Positions 15,536-24,469 of a DNA stretch of 45,379 nt are shown piece after piece (position 1 is the stretch's first letter; each line of letters starts with the position of its first letter). The notes under the pieces were generated by a model. It did no database searches. It saw nothing but the letters and a program-made list of their open reading frames with translations, and was not told where the DNA came from. This DNA is from an uncultured Pseudomonadota bacterium (GTDB lineage Bacteria; Pseudomonadota; Gammaproteobacteria; Ga0077536). The stretch spans positions 1-45,379 of the forward strand of contig CAIKBL010000055.1 in assembly GCA_903825645.1 (NCBI GenBank), in the 5' to 3' direction. A program made the position numbers and the translations under genes.

Positions 15536-16147
15536 TTAAGCGTCGGTGGGCCGGCGTCGCGTTTTGAACTCCGCGGTGCTGTTGACGTGCGGAAACGGTG
15601 CCGCCGGAATGGGCAGGTCGAGCGCGGCGCATATCGGCGCCCAGCCTTCATGTGCCTGCCATGCGAGGAATCGGTCGCGGGGCGCCTTGGCGCGCACGTA
15701 GGCATTGTGTGCGCGATAGGCGGCGATCGCGGCTTGCTTGTCCCCGACTTTTTCGGTGAAACGGTATTTCAACATGTCCCACACCATGTCTCGCCAAGGG
15801 CTGTCCTCAGCGTTAGCCGCGGCCGGGAAGATGGTGTTCGAGGCGCTCGTCCACCACGCCTCTTCGTCCCGATAGGACAGGAGGATAAGGGCGTCCGGGA
15901 ACGCTTGCGCGATGGATTCCCAGTAGGCGGAGGCGGGCCAGTCGATCGCGGCCGTCCAATCCTTCAGGAAAAGACGCCAGTCGGGCATGTCGCCCAGAGC
16001 CGCCGCGTGCCACACAGGAATATCTGACGGGCGCGGAAAGACTTCGAGCATGTGGTAACACCGCCCGCCCAACAATATTTCGAGCGCGTGCTGGAGCGAG
16101 TTCGTCCCGGTGCGGCCAACACCGGCGCCGATCACGCGCAGCGTCAT
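15536..16147 (-). CDS. Sulfotransferase-family P-loop protein
   Basis: 203 residues. The 5'-phosphosulfate-binding loop is GAGVGRTGTNSLQHAL near the N-terminus (about residues 7-22), a SYRDEEAWW segment resembles the 3'-phosphate-binding region, and FPHVNSTAEFKTR closes the domain. This matches the compact sulfotransferase family common in bacteria and eukaryotes (Sulfotransfer_4 type). The acceptor is unknown. The start at ATG 16147 is supported by AGGA 7 nt upstream; the open frame extends 20 codons further without a ribosome site. It is convergent with the flavin monooxygenase. Confidence 0.75.
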   Translation of the reverse strand: MTLRVIGAGVGRTGTNSLQHALEILLGGRCYHMLEVFPRPSDIPVWHAAALGDMPDWRLFLKDWTAAIDWPASAYWESIAQAFPDALILLSYRDEEAWWTSASNTIFPAAANAEDSPWRDMVWDMLKYRFTEKVGDKQAAIAAYRAHNAYVRAKAPRDRFLAWQAHEGWAPICAALDLPIPAAPFPHVNSTAEFKTRRRPTDA

Positions 16148-16353
16148 GGAAAAATCCTCAGAAGAGTGTCGGACATGGCGCGCGTTTGTCGCACAGGTGT
16201 CGCGCACTCGACGGTGACAGGCGCCCGATAGCCCTGAGTGTTCAACGCCTCGCGAAAAACAATTTCATGCATGTGGCCTGCCCTCAGGATTTGACGAGCG
16301 CACTATAAAAGATTGAGCCCAGCAAGTCAGCGTCGCTGGGTAGCCACACGACT

Positions 16354-18243
16354 TTAGAGCAGGACCTGGGTGCCAATTTCCACCACGCGATTTGGGGGGA
16401 GCTGGAAGTAATTGGCGGCCGCTTCTGCCTGACGGGTCATCCATGAATAAAGACCGGTGCGCCACCGGGGCATCCGGCCGTCTCCCTCCACGATGGTGGA
16501 GCGGGCGACAAAATAGGTGGTGAGCATGGGCTCTAGTGTCAGTCCGGCAGGCCCCGTGAGCGTCAACGCAAGCGGGATGTTGGGCTCTTCACGGAAGCCA
16601 AAACGCGCCGTAATAGCGTAGATGTCCTGCGCAAGAAGGGTGACCTGGAGGCGCTGCTCAGCCGGCACCATGGGGATCTCCTCGGTGATCACGTGAAGGA
16701 ACACGATCCGCTCGTGCATGATCTGATAGAACTTGATGTTATGGAAAAGGGCGCTCGGGACCACGCTCGGATCGGATGTCAGGTAGACCGCCGTACCCGG
16801 TACCCGCGGTACGTCGTGCATGGGACTAATGAGAAAGTCCTTGAGTGAAATATCAATCTGCCGTCGTTGGAGCGCGACCAGGCGAGAGCCTTCCTTCCAC
16901 GTGGTCAACATCAGGAAAATCGTAGCGCCGAGACACAACGGCAGCCAACCGCCGTGCATCACTTTAGCCATATTGGAACTTAGAAAAAAGATTTCGAGAA
17001 TGCCGCAGCCGAGCAAGGCTATCAGCCGAAGATGGCGCCAGCCTGGTGCCGCACGCATCGCCACGTACGCCACGTACGCGGTCAGCATGGTGGTGATGAG
17101 CATAGTGCCTGAAACGGCAATGCCGTAGGCGGAAGCGAGGGCATCGGAAGATCTGAATTGCGCCACGAGCAACACGACGCCCACGAGCATGAACCAGTTT
17201 ACGCCGGGGAGATAGACTTGCCCTCGCTCGGTGTCCGAGGTGTGCATCACGTACATGCGCGGCAGGTAGCCCAAGCGTGCGGCCTGTACCGTGAGTGAGT
17301 AGGCGCCGGTAATGGTCGCCTGTGAGGCGATGACCGTGGCGGCCGCGGCGAGTGCGACCATCGGCAAGAGGAGCCATTCCGGCGTGAGGAGATAGAATGG
17401 ATTGGCAGCAGCGGCTGGCTCGCGGAGCACGAGCGCGCCCTGCCCGAAGTAGTTCAGCATGAGCGAGGGACAGACCAATCCGTACCAGGCGATGCGCACG
17501 GGTTGGGCGCCAAAATGTCCCATGTCCGCGTACAGTGCTTCACCACCCGTCAGGGCGAGGAAAACTGCGGCCAAGAGTAAGAAAGCCGCGTGGGGATTTT
17601 GCCAGGCGAAGTGGAGGGCCTCGGCCGGATTGAGCGCGGCGAGCACGGCTGGGGTCGTGATGATGCTGCGCAGGCCGAGTAGGCCGATGGCGGTGAACCA
17701 GACGATTGTGATCGGACCAAATAAGCGGCCGACCTGACCGGTTCCCCGGCGCTGGATACAGAATAACGCGATGAGGATCGCAATAGTTAGCGGTACGACT
17801 GCCTGCTGAAACCGGGGAACCGCGACACTGAGTCCTTCAATTGCGGACAGAACGGAAATAGCTGGCGTAATGATAGCGTCGCCGTAGAACAGGGCGCCGG
17901 CAAAAATGCCTAGGCTGATCACCACCATGGCGGCTGCCGGATTATGGCGGGTGAGGCGGCTGGCGAGGGCGGTCAGAGCGAGCACGCCGCCCTCGCCATC
18001 ATTGTTGAACCGCAGCACGATCCAGACGTATTTGAACGAAATGATAACCATCACCGACCAGAACAAGGCAGAGAGTGTCGCCATGACGGTGCTCGTGGAC
18101 GCCACTAGACCGTCGGGGCCTGCAAAAGCTTGGCGGAAGGCATAGAGCGGGCTCGTCCCGATATCCCCATAGACGATGCCAAGCGCCGCGACCGCGAGGG
18201 ATGCCGTCCGCCCTGATCCGTGACCTGCGTGCGCTTTACTCAA
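16354..18243 (-). CDS. kup: KUP-type potassium uptake protein
   Basis: 629 residues, the usual length for Kup/TrkD. The N-terminal signature GIVYGDIGTSPLYAF is present, followed by about 12 hydrophobic segments and a cytoplasmic C-terminal domain of some 180 residues. These proteins import K+ with H+ at the inner membrane. Translation starts at TTG (18241-18243): GGAGG lies about 5 nt upstream and no ATG is suitably placed. The gene is monocistronic; a weak stem (CCCAGC/GCTGGG, near 16318-16341) follows on the minus strand. Confidence 0.95.
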   Translation of the reverse strand: MSKAHAGHGSGRTASLAVAALGIVYGDIGTSPLYAFRQAFAGPDGLVASTSTVMATLSALFWSVMVIISFKYVWIVLRFNNDGEGGVLALTALASRLTRHNPAAAMVVISLGIFAGALFYGDAIITPAISVLSAIEGLSVAVPRFQQAVVPLTIAILIALFCIQRRGTGQVGRLFGPITIVWFTAIGLLGLRSIITTPAVLAALNPAEALHFAWQNPHAAFLLLAAVFLALTGGEALYADMGHFGAQPVRIAWYGLVCPSLMLNYFGQGALVLREPAAAANPFYLLTPEWLLLPMVALAAAATVIASQATITGAYSLTVQAARLGYLPRMYVMHTSDTERGQVYLPGVNWFMLVGVVLLVAQFRSSDALASAYGIAVSGTMLITTMLTAYVAYVAMRAAPGWRHLRLIALLGCGILEIFFLSSNMAKVMHGGWLPLCLGATIFLMLTTWKEGSRLVALQRRQIDISLKDFLISPMHDVPRVPGTAVYLTSDPSVVPSALFHNIKFYQIMHERIVFLHVITEEIPMVPAEQRLQVTLLAQDIYAITARFGFREEPNIPLALTLTGPAGLTLEPMLTTYFVARSTIVEGDGRMPRWRTGLYSWMTRQAEAAANYFQLPPNRVVEIGTQVLL

Positions 18244-18461
18244 AATTCACCTCCGGGCGGTCCGATGCGACTGCCGGCGGCATTGTGGCTGAGTTCGGCG
18301 CAGGATGCTATCGCACTGCATCACGAAAAAAAGCCCTGTCAGGAAGGGGTTGGCCGGTGGAATTTAAAGCGTCCTGGGTGGCGCGTGCTGTCCACGATCG
18401 ACAACGACTACGCGATTCTCCTCACCCGGCGGCCACAAAAAAAATTATATAAATTAAGCGA

Positions 18462-19253
18462 CTAATGAGCGAATAGCCGCGCCGCAACCAGAATCAACAT
18501 CACGGCGATTGCCCGCGTAGTCCAACGCGGATTGAGCCGGTGACTCAGCAGGGAGCCGGCGATGACCCCAGGGATGGAGCCCACGAGGAGCTCCCCCAAC
18601 AATTTGAGGTCGACGTTTCCGAGCGCAAGGTGTCCGAGTCCCGCCACCAATGTGAGGGGGACGGCATGTGCGATATCGGTCCCCACCAGCTTGGCCGCCT
18701 TCATCCGATAGGGGTAAAGATAGACCAGCAGGACGGTGCCAATGGCCCCTGCGCCTACCGAGGTCAGTGTGACCAAGAAGCCCAGCAGCGCACCGGCCAG
18801 TACCGTTAAACCGGGTTGCATGAACTTGAAATCGGTCGCGAAATTGGTCCGCAGGCGCATGCCAAGATTGTGTAATCGGCGCTGAAAAAATAAGCCGGCG
18901 CTGGTGATGGTGAGTGCCACGCCCAGCATGGGTAGGATGACGGCGCCGATCGGCAGGTGGCTCTTGGCATAGTTGATGAAGTACAGGGTCATCAACGCGC
19001 TGGGGATGCTGCCGAGCCATAGTCGGCGTACGATCAACCAATCGATGGCACCGTGCGCACCATGCACCCAGCCGCCGACGGTTTTGGTCAGCATGGCGAA
19101 TAGGAGATCGGTGCCGACCGCAGTCTGCGGCGCGATGCCAAACAGAAACACTAAAATCGGCGTCATCAGCGCGCCACCGCCCACCCCGGTAAAACCTACC
19201 AGGGTGCCGACCAACAGGCCGGCACAGGAATTGATGGAATTGATCACGAGCAC
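18462..19253 (-). CDS. TauE/SafE-family membrane transporter
   Basis: 263 residues with about eight hydrophobic segments. The N-terminal half has VGTLVGFTGVGGGALMTPILVF and the second half repeats it as FLVTLTSVGAGAIGTVLLVY, the internal duplication typical of TauE/SafE (DUF81) exporters. Family members move sulfite, sulfoacetate or other organic anions across the inner membrane. The start is GTG 19253 (GTG 19247 is possible). It lies upstream of kup in the same direction with 218 nt between them. Confidence 0.85.
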   Translation of the reverse strand: MLVINSINSCAGLLVGTLVGFTGVGGGALMTPILVFLFGIAPQTAVGTDLLFAMLTKTVGGWVHGAHGAIDWLIVRRLWLGSIPSALMTLYFINYAKSHLPIGAVILPMLGVALTITSAGLFFQRRLHNLGMRLRTNFATDFKFMQPGLTVLAGALLGFLVTLTSVGAGAIGTVLLVYLYPYRMKAAKLVGTDIAHAVPLTLVAGLGHLALGNVDLKLLGELLVGSIPGVIAGSLLSHRLNPRWTTRAIAVMLILVAARLFAH

Positions 19254-19605
19254 GACACTATGCCTGGCGACACATCACGATGAAACACGATTTGCCTTCC
19301 CTTCTCGCAGCCCCGATGAGGATTCAACATACTGGCACGCCCCGGGAAGTTAAAATAGCAAGGTCACCTATGGTTATGCGATTACGGGTGCAACCGAATG
19401 GAGGGGTATCGGCAGTCGCCTGCTGAGATTGAGGGGACATCGCGGTGCGCGGTCGGATGCTGGGCGGCGTCTTTATTGCAAATAAAGTGCATAAAATGCG
19501 CATAGAGAGTATTAGCCTATCCGACCCTCACGCACAGAAGCGCTGTGCAGTGCGCAAATCGGCCGATAGAGTAGTCTGCTTAATAATCGGCTCGGGAATT
19601 TGATC
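19254..19605. other. Divergent intergenic region
   Basis: About 350 bases between the TauE/SafE gene and the DUF3833 lipoprotein gene. It is AT-rich near 19478-19510 (AATAAAGTGCATAAAATG), a plausible promoter zone. I see no gene, terminator or clear operator. Confidence 0.4.
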
Positions 19606-20124
19606 ATGAAGACGATTTTTTTCAGCCTGGCGGTCCTGCTTCTCTCGGCATGTGCCGGTGTCGATGTATCGGAATATCAGGCCGGGCGGCCGACGCTCGA
19701 TCTGGCGACCTATTTCAACGGCACGGTCGACGGTTGGGGCATGGTGCGCGATAGGGCCGGGCGGGTGACGCGCCGTTTTGTCGTGGTGATCGATGCGCAC
19801 TGGCATGACGGCGAGGGTGTACTCGATGAGCACTTCGTCTGGTCCGACGGTAAGCACGAGTCACGGATTTGGAAAATTCACAAAGACGGTGATCGATATA
19901 CGGGGACGGCCGGCGACGTGGTCGGGTTGGCGAGCGGGGCGGCAAGCGGCAATGCGCTGCACTGGCGCTATGTCCTAGACTTGCCGGTCGACGCGCGGAC
20001 CTACCATGTCGATATGGATGACTGGATGTATCTCATTGACGCACAAACCCTTGGAAACCAAACACGGATCTCCAAGTTCGGCTTTCATTTGGCGGACACG
20101 CTCATCTTTTTCCGGAAACGCTGA
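19606..20124 (+). CDS. DUF3833-type lipoprotein
   Basis: 172 residues. A lipoprotein signal with lipobox LLSAC precedes a compact beta-rich domain: LDLATYFNGTVDGWGMVRDRAGRVTRRF, then WHDGEGVLDEHFVWSDG, and a C-terminus with DDWMYL and SKFGFHLADTLIFFRK. These are the conserved positions of DUF3833, a proteobacterial lipoprotein family without established function. The start ATG 19606 precedes MKTIFF; a TTG two codons upstream is possible. Confidence 0.85.
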   Translation: MKTIFFSLAVLLLSACAGVDVSEYQAGRPTLDLATYFNGTVDGWGMVRDRAGRVTRRFVVVIDAHWHDGEGVLDEHFVWSDGKHESRIWKIHKDGDRYTGTAGDVVGLASGAASGNALHWRYVLDLPVDARTYHVDMDDWMYLIDAQTLGNQTRISKFGFHLADTLIFFRKR

Positions 20125-21064
20125 TCGCTGCTAAGTTGGGCGGGTGCCTTTCCGTTTCTGTTATACCGAACCGCTGAGTTCTTGATGTTGTTTTGCGTCG
20201 CCGCGAGGCGATCCGTCATTCCGTGTCAAGTTGGTGGAATTTGCGGCCATGGATTTTTGACGCGAGTCATCGGTCTGGTCGAATGTTCTTTCAAAACCTG
20301 CAGTGCCGCTGCCCACGCGTTCTGAGGCTAACTACCGTGGATAGCCGCGCGCCGTCTTTGACAAATTTCTGCCAAGCCACACCAATACCGCACCGCCTTG
20401 GAGACGCATCTGCGTGAAGCCTTAACGCCTCGTTTATCGCACCTGAAATGCCGCTTCCCAAAACCAAGGACGCGGTAGGGCCTTATCCGGCTGAACCACC
20501 ACCTCTACGGAAATTGAATGCAGCACGAGGGACCCATTGCGCGCATAAAACACATACGGGCAGTAGATTTCCACAGCCAGTTAGGACAACAAAATAATGC
20601 GCTGGGATCTGCACGCACGACGCCCTCTTGTCCAAGCCAGACATCACCATCCCTTCACCTTTTGTGTGTGCAGTCGAGATGGTCGTGCGCTTTGGAGCGC
20701 AAGCACCAATCGGCACAAAGCACTTTCTTCGCAATCGCGGTGAACAAACCCCACGCTTTCGGCGGGCACCACAACGCGGATCAAAGGGGTGTTTAACTCC
20801 TCGAGTAATAGCCCGCTGTCGTCTCTAGGACAGGCCTTGGCCACGGGCAATCCTCAGGGCAGCGCTGCCAGGGGCGAGACGCTTGCTTCTTTTTTTGTGT
20901 CCAGAAACGCCACGAACAATACCGGCGGCATCTCGACTGCGGTAAATACCTCGGTAAAAAGCCGGTCACTCGGGGATCACCGCAACGGGCGACAAGAGAA
21001 ATTCAACGGCGCTTGGCTGCCCTGCCGCGTCGCATTAGTCCGTTGTCGTGTCGGACACGTCATC
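20125..21064. other. Long gene-poor stretch, possibly decayed
   Basis: 940 bases without a supported intact gene. The only coding-like signal is an interrupted minus-strand frame at 20644-20975. The rest (20125-20640 and 20976-21064) shows short open frames on both strands without recognisable motifs. Confidence 0.5.
20644..20975 (-). pseudogene. Interrupted minus-strand reading frame, unidentified
   Basis: One frame runs from 20975 to 20644 with a single TGA at 20854-20856. The segments read like protein: FTEVFTAVEMPPVLFVAFLD before the stop and LLEELNTPLIRVVVPAESVG after it. Another frame just upstream (EFLLSPVAVIPE) may be the frameshifted continuation. I cannot name a family. The TGA could be a CGA-to-TGA change. 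Confidence 0.25.
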
Positions 21065-21733
21065 TCAGGAGCGTCGGGTTTTAGGCGGTGACGCCGCTTC
21101 CCGCGCGATTTTGTCCTTGAGTGCACTGAGCAGTAGGAACAGTTGGCGGACGGTCATTTCGATGTCGAGCGGCTCCCCGGATTGTTGGGCGATGAATGCG
21201 CCGTTAATCGCTGCACGGCAGAAGGGTGCGAACTCATTGGCCAGCAGCGTCGCCATGGTTTCACCCAGTGCGCTGAACTGATTATGAAGGAGCGATCTCC
21301 ACCAACGCAGAGCGCGCGCTCGGATGTCTATAATCTGCGGGCGGATCATGGCCGGCAGATCAGATTCCTCCAGCATGATGATCAGCAGTAGACGCAGGAA
21401 TCGGGCGTTGTTGCGGAGCTCTTGAGCAAGGATCCGGCCTATCTCCGCTTGTCGGTCGAGCGGTGAGAGTAGCGGGGTTGCCAACGGCAATTGCGCGGCG
21501 GCCAGGAAGTCCTCCGCAGCATCCCGGATCGCAGATCCCAGCAAATCCTCTTTATTCTTAAAGAACCAATACAGCGAGCTCGCATTGAGGCCTGCCTCGC
21601 GGCAAATCATTTTGATGCTCGTGCCCGCGTAACCGCGGGTCGCGACCAGCTTAAGGCACGCCGCCAAGATCCGCTCCCGCGTGCGATGACTGGCTCGTCG
21701 CGGTGTGGTCGAGGCGCTGCGCGAAGTCGTCAC
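21065..21733 (-). CDS. TetR-family transcriptional regulator
   Basis: 222 residues from GTG 21733; a GTG at 21781 would give 238 and overlap the upstream gene by 41 nt. The N-terminal helix-turn-helix is clear: RTRERILAACLKLVATRGYAG, SIKMICREAGLNASSLYWFF, NKEDLL. The C-terminal ligand-binding domain is all-helical. It is the last gene of the minus operon after the FAD monooxygenase and SMP-30 genes, 7 nt downstream of the latter. By position it probably represses its own operon, perhaps through the palindrome at 24297-24314, with an aromatic intermediate as inducer. Confidence 0.9.
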   Translation of the reverse strand: MTTSRSASTTPRRASHRTRERILAACLKLVATRGYAGTSIKMICREAGLNASSLYWFFKNKEDLLGSAIRDAAEDFLAAAQLPLATPLLSPLDRQAEIGRILAQELRNNARFLRLLLIIMLEESDLPAMIRPQIIDIRARALRWWRSLLHNQFSALGETMATLLANEFAPFCRAAINGAFIAQQSGEPLDIEMTVRQLFLLLSALKDKIAREAASPPKTRRS

Positions 21734-21740
21734 AGGCGAC

Positions 21741-22616
21741 TCAAGGTCGTGCGGCGCCTTTGGGATAGGACACTTCAGCACGCCAGAGATGGGCGCGAAC
21801 GCGTTTCGCCATCATCTCCTCGAAGATATTACGACCCTCGAGGGCCTCAATGGCGGTGATGAATATTTCGCGACCCGTCGTGCCGCCTATCGTGCACGCG
21901 ATGGGCTCCCCGCCCGGCACAATGACGGCGTGTGTCCGTGCGCCATCGACGCCGACGCGGACCACACGATCGGTATCAAGCAGGCAGGCCCAGCAGCCTT
22001 CCTGCGCATCCATCGTCATTCCATCAATCCGACTCTGTCCCGTAAAATCCGCAAACAGCCGTCCTTGCCCGAGATCGCCGTTGGGTTTGATGTCATAGAC
22101 TTTAATGGCAGAAATCATGGTCTCGGCCAGATACAGCCGTGCGCCGTCCGGCGAAATCACCACGCCGTTGGCGAACGCGAGCTGATCGCACACCACCCGC
22201 GCGGTGCGATCGGGGGCGACGTAGATAAGTCGCCCCGGCGCGGGTTTCTCGCCGTGCAAAACCCGCGCGCCGACGTCGTCTACGTAATAACCGCCTTGCC
22301 CGTCATCGACGATGTCGCCGAGGTAACCGGTGGCGATGGCCGACAAGTCGCAGTATTCGCTCAAAATCCCACCCGAGAGTCGCAAGAGTTTGCGATCGAA
22401 CATGGAATTGATGATCAGATCCCCATTGGCGAGTGCAATGAGGCCATTCGGCTGATTATCGACTTCGGCCAACGTGGTGAGCGTACCGCTTGCCGGATCG
22501 ATTTCAACCACGCGACGGCCGAGCATGTCGGACAGCACGACAGCATTCCTGCGCCAGCGGATCCCTTCCCCGAAGAGAATACCACTGGCAATTTTCTGGG
22601 CGATGATTTCCTGCAT
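21741..22616 (-). CDS. SMP-30/gluconolactonase-family protein
   Basis: 291 residues of a six-bladed beta-propeller. The likely metal ligands are in conserved places: Glu in FGEGIRW, Asn in FANGVVISPDG, Asp in RIDGMTMDAQEGCW. The family hydrolyses lactones (gluconolactone and others); in catabolic clusters members may open ring lactones. The start at ATG 22616 is supported by AGGA 8 nt upstream; a TTG at 22637 would overlap the upstream gene. It lies 17 nt downstream of the FAD monooxygenase, so translation is probably coupled. Confidence 0.9.
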   Translation of the reverse strand: MQEIIAQKIASGILFGEGIRWRRNAVVLSDMLGRRVVEIDPASGTLTTLAEVDNQPNGLIALANGDLIINSMFDRKLLRLSGGILSEYCDLSAIATGYLGDIVDDGQGGYYVDDVGARVLHGEKPAPGRLIYVAPDRTARVVCDQLAFANGVVISPDGARLYLAETMISAIKVYDIKPNGDLGQGRLFADFTGQSRIDGMTMDAQEGCWACLLDTDRVVRVGVDGARTHAVIVPGGEPIACTIGGTTGREIFITAIEALEGRNIFEEMMAKRVRAHLWRAEVSYPKGAARP

Positions 22617-22633
22617 GTGATTTATCCTGTGGC

Positions 22634-24277
22634 TCAATGCGGGGCGTGCCCGGTCACTGTACGGACCACGGCGGCCGACTCGGCGGGGGTCTCGTGCCCG
22701 CGCCAGGCGATATGTTGGTCAGGTCGGATCAGCACGAGCGGGTAACCCTCGTATTTGGTGTGCGCTACGGGCTCCGTGACAGCGAGGATATGTAACGGTA
22801 CTCCGGCGGCGGCGAAGGCGGTGATTAGATCGTGCGCAGGCGGGGGCGCGGTGCCGATCTGCAGCAGTGTGAAACCGGATCCGAAGTCGTCGAACAGAGC
22901 ATGACCATCATTTCGCCAGAAATGCGGTGCGCGGACACCAGGACAAGAGGACTCGACATAGCTATTGATGGCGAATGGGATCGCCGCGGCGCCATCGTCG
23001 CACACGATGGGGGAGCCCGCATAGGTGATGCCGAGCTGCATGCCGATGCTGTCGAATTCGGCCAGATTGTGGGCTGTGATCAACTGACCGATTTCAGCTC
23101 GACGTCGATCGGCGTCGGCGCCTTCTGCCTCAAAAGCCGGCTCCTGTACGGGAATGCGGTAGAGATCTTCAAAAATGCGGGCAGCCGATCCGGCGACCAG
23201 TTGGCCGATCGATCGGCGTTCGGATTCGTAGCTGTCGAGAATTTCCGGGGCCCCCCATCCCGCGAGCACGGCCCACAATTTCCACGAGAGGTTGACGGCG
23301 TCCTCGACTCCGGCATTCATGCCAAAGCCGCCCATCGGGATCCATATGTGGGCCGCGTCGCCACATAGGAACACCCGGTCCTGACGGTAGTGATCCGCCA
23401 CCATGGCGCGCGCTGTCCAGCGCTCTTGTCCCAAGATCTCGTATTCCAGATCAGCCCCGAGCGCTTGGCGAATGGCCTGCTCATGGTCATGCGCATCCAG
23501 ATCTCCCTCTGGACTCAGAATGGAATGATGCAACCACAGATCCCGACCATCGATGGCCACAATGTGACTCTCTCCCTGTGCATTATAGAGACGATGCATC
23601 CACGCCGCCTTGTGTGGCCAGGCGGCGGTCAACGCAGGCGATTTCAGGTACGTCGTGCAGAATTTGGCGACACATTCGCGACCCTCGAGCCGCGCGCCGA
23701 TATCGCGCCGGATTCGGCTATGGCCACCTTCACACGAGACAAGGTAGCGGGCCCGGATCGTGTGTTGAGCACCGGTCGCACATTCTTCGACCAGACAATC
23801 GACGTGGGTGTCGGTTTGGGTAAAGGACAGGAACCGCCACCCTTCACGGTAATCGCACGCCGTGAACGTGCGGGTATGCGCCCGCAGGACTGGCTCCATC
23901 GCCAGTTGCGAGATCCGATGTTGCGGTTCCGCGGTCGGCCAGTACTCGTCGATCGCCCCGGTACCGCTCACGCGTGCGGACACTTCGGCCGACGAGCGGA
24001 GTGTGTATCGGGTGAGCTCCTTGCCAAGCCACCGGGTGGCGTAAACGACGTCGGTGGCATAGTCTTCGGGGAGTCCGGCTCGGCGGATAGCCTGCGCGCA
24101 ACCCAGACGCCGAAAGTGCTCCATCGAGCGCGCGTTGGTGGTGTTGCATTTCGGGTTCGGCGGCATGGCGAGCCGCTCTTCGACCACGATTGAGCGTATG
24201 CCGTGGGAGGCGAGATCCAGCGCAAGCGTGGTGCCGACGGGACCACCGCCTGCAATCAAGACGGGAATTTCTATCAT
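22634..24277 (-). CDS. FAD-dependent aromatic monooxygenase (PHBH/MhpA-like)
   Basis: 547 residues. The dinucleotide-binding GGGPVG (about residues 10-15), the NTTNARSMEHFRRLG segment, and GDAAHIWIPMGGFGMNAG (about 306-323) with the GD-x-AH-x3-P FAD/NAD(P)H motif identify a class A flavoprotein hydroxylase. A C-terminal thioredoxin-like domain of about 150 residues follows, as in phenol 2-monooxygenase, MhpA and polyketide hydroxylases. Reaction: NAD(P)H- and O2-dependent hydroxylation of an aromatic ring, likely producing the catechol that the divergent extradiol dioxygenase cleaves. It is the first gene of the operon with SMP-30 and TetR. Confidence 0.9.
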   Translation of the reverse strand: MIEIPVLIAGGGPVGTTLALDLASHGIRSIVVEERLAMPPNPKCNTTNARSMEHFRRLGCAQAIRRAGLPEDYATDVVYATRWLGKELTRYTLRSSAEVSARVSGTGAIDEYWPTAEPQHRISQLAMEPVLRAHTRTFTACDYREGWRFLSFTQTDTHVDCLVEECATGAQHTIRARYLVSCEGGHSRIRRDIGARLEGRECVAKFCTTYLKSPALTAAWPHKAAWMHRLYNAQGESHIVAIDGRDLWLHHSILSPEGDLDAHDHEQAIRQALGADLEYEILGQERWTARAMVADHYRQDRVFLCGDAAHIWIPMGGFGMNAGVEDAVNLSWKLWAVLAGWGAPEILDSYESERRSIGQLVAGSAARIFEDLYRIPVQEPAFEAEGADADRRRAEIGQLITAHNLAEFDSIGMQLGITYAGSPIVCDDGAAAIPFAINSYVESSCPGVRAPHFWRNDGHALFDDFGSGFTLLQIGTAPPPAHDLITAFAAAGVPLHILAVTEPVAHTKYEGYPLVLIRPDQHIAWRGHETPAESAAVVRTVTGHAPH

Positions 24278-24296
24278 GGGAAAGATCCGTTAAGGT

Positions 24297-24314
24297 CTGT
24301 AACGGATGTTACAG
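24297..24314. promoter_or_regulatory. Palindromic operator candidate between divergent catabolic genes
   Basis: CTGTAACGGATGTTACAG is a perfect inverted repeat (7-bp arms, 4-nt centre) 20 nt upstream of the FAD monooxygenase start and 156 nt upstream of the dioxygenase. Its length and symmetry suit a TetR dimer, and the TetR gene ends the same operon. Confidence 0.55.
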
Positions 24315-24469
24315 TTAAAAACTTACAAAGATCGCCTTCGACGTGAGGTAGCCGATTTTCGCTTTAAAAAATCCCGTATTGCACACGGGAGCGGATCCGA
24401 AATACTAATGTAGTGATTGATACGCCAAGGCCTGTGACTGCAGCGGCGTAGGTAAAGGGAGTACACACG

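Noticed and set aside
21705-22745. Plus-strand open frame of 346 codons
   Set aside because: Antisense to the SMP-30 and TetR genes, which have strong family motifs; the frame crosses gene boundaries and shows no domain.
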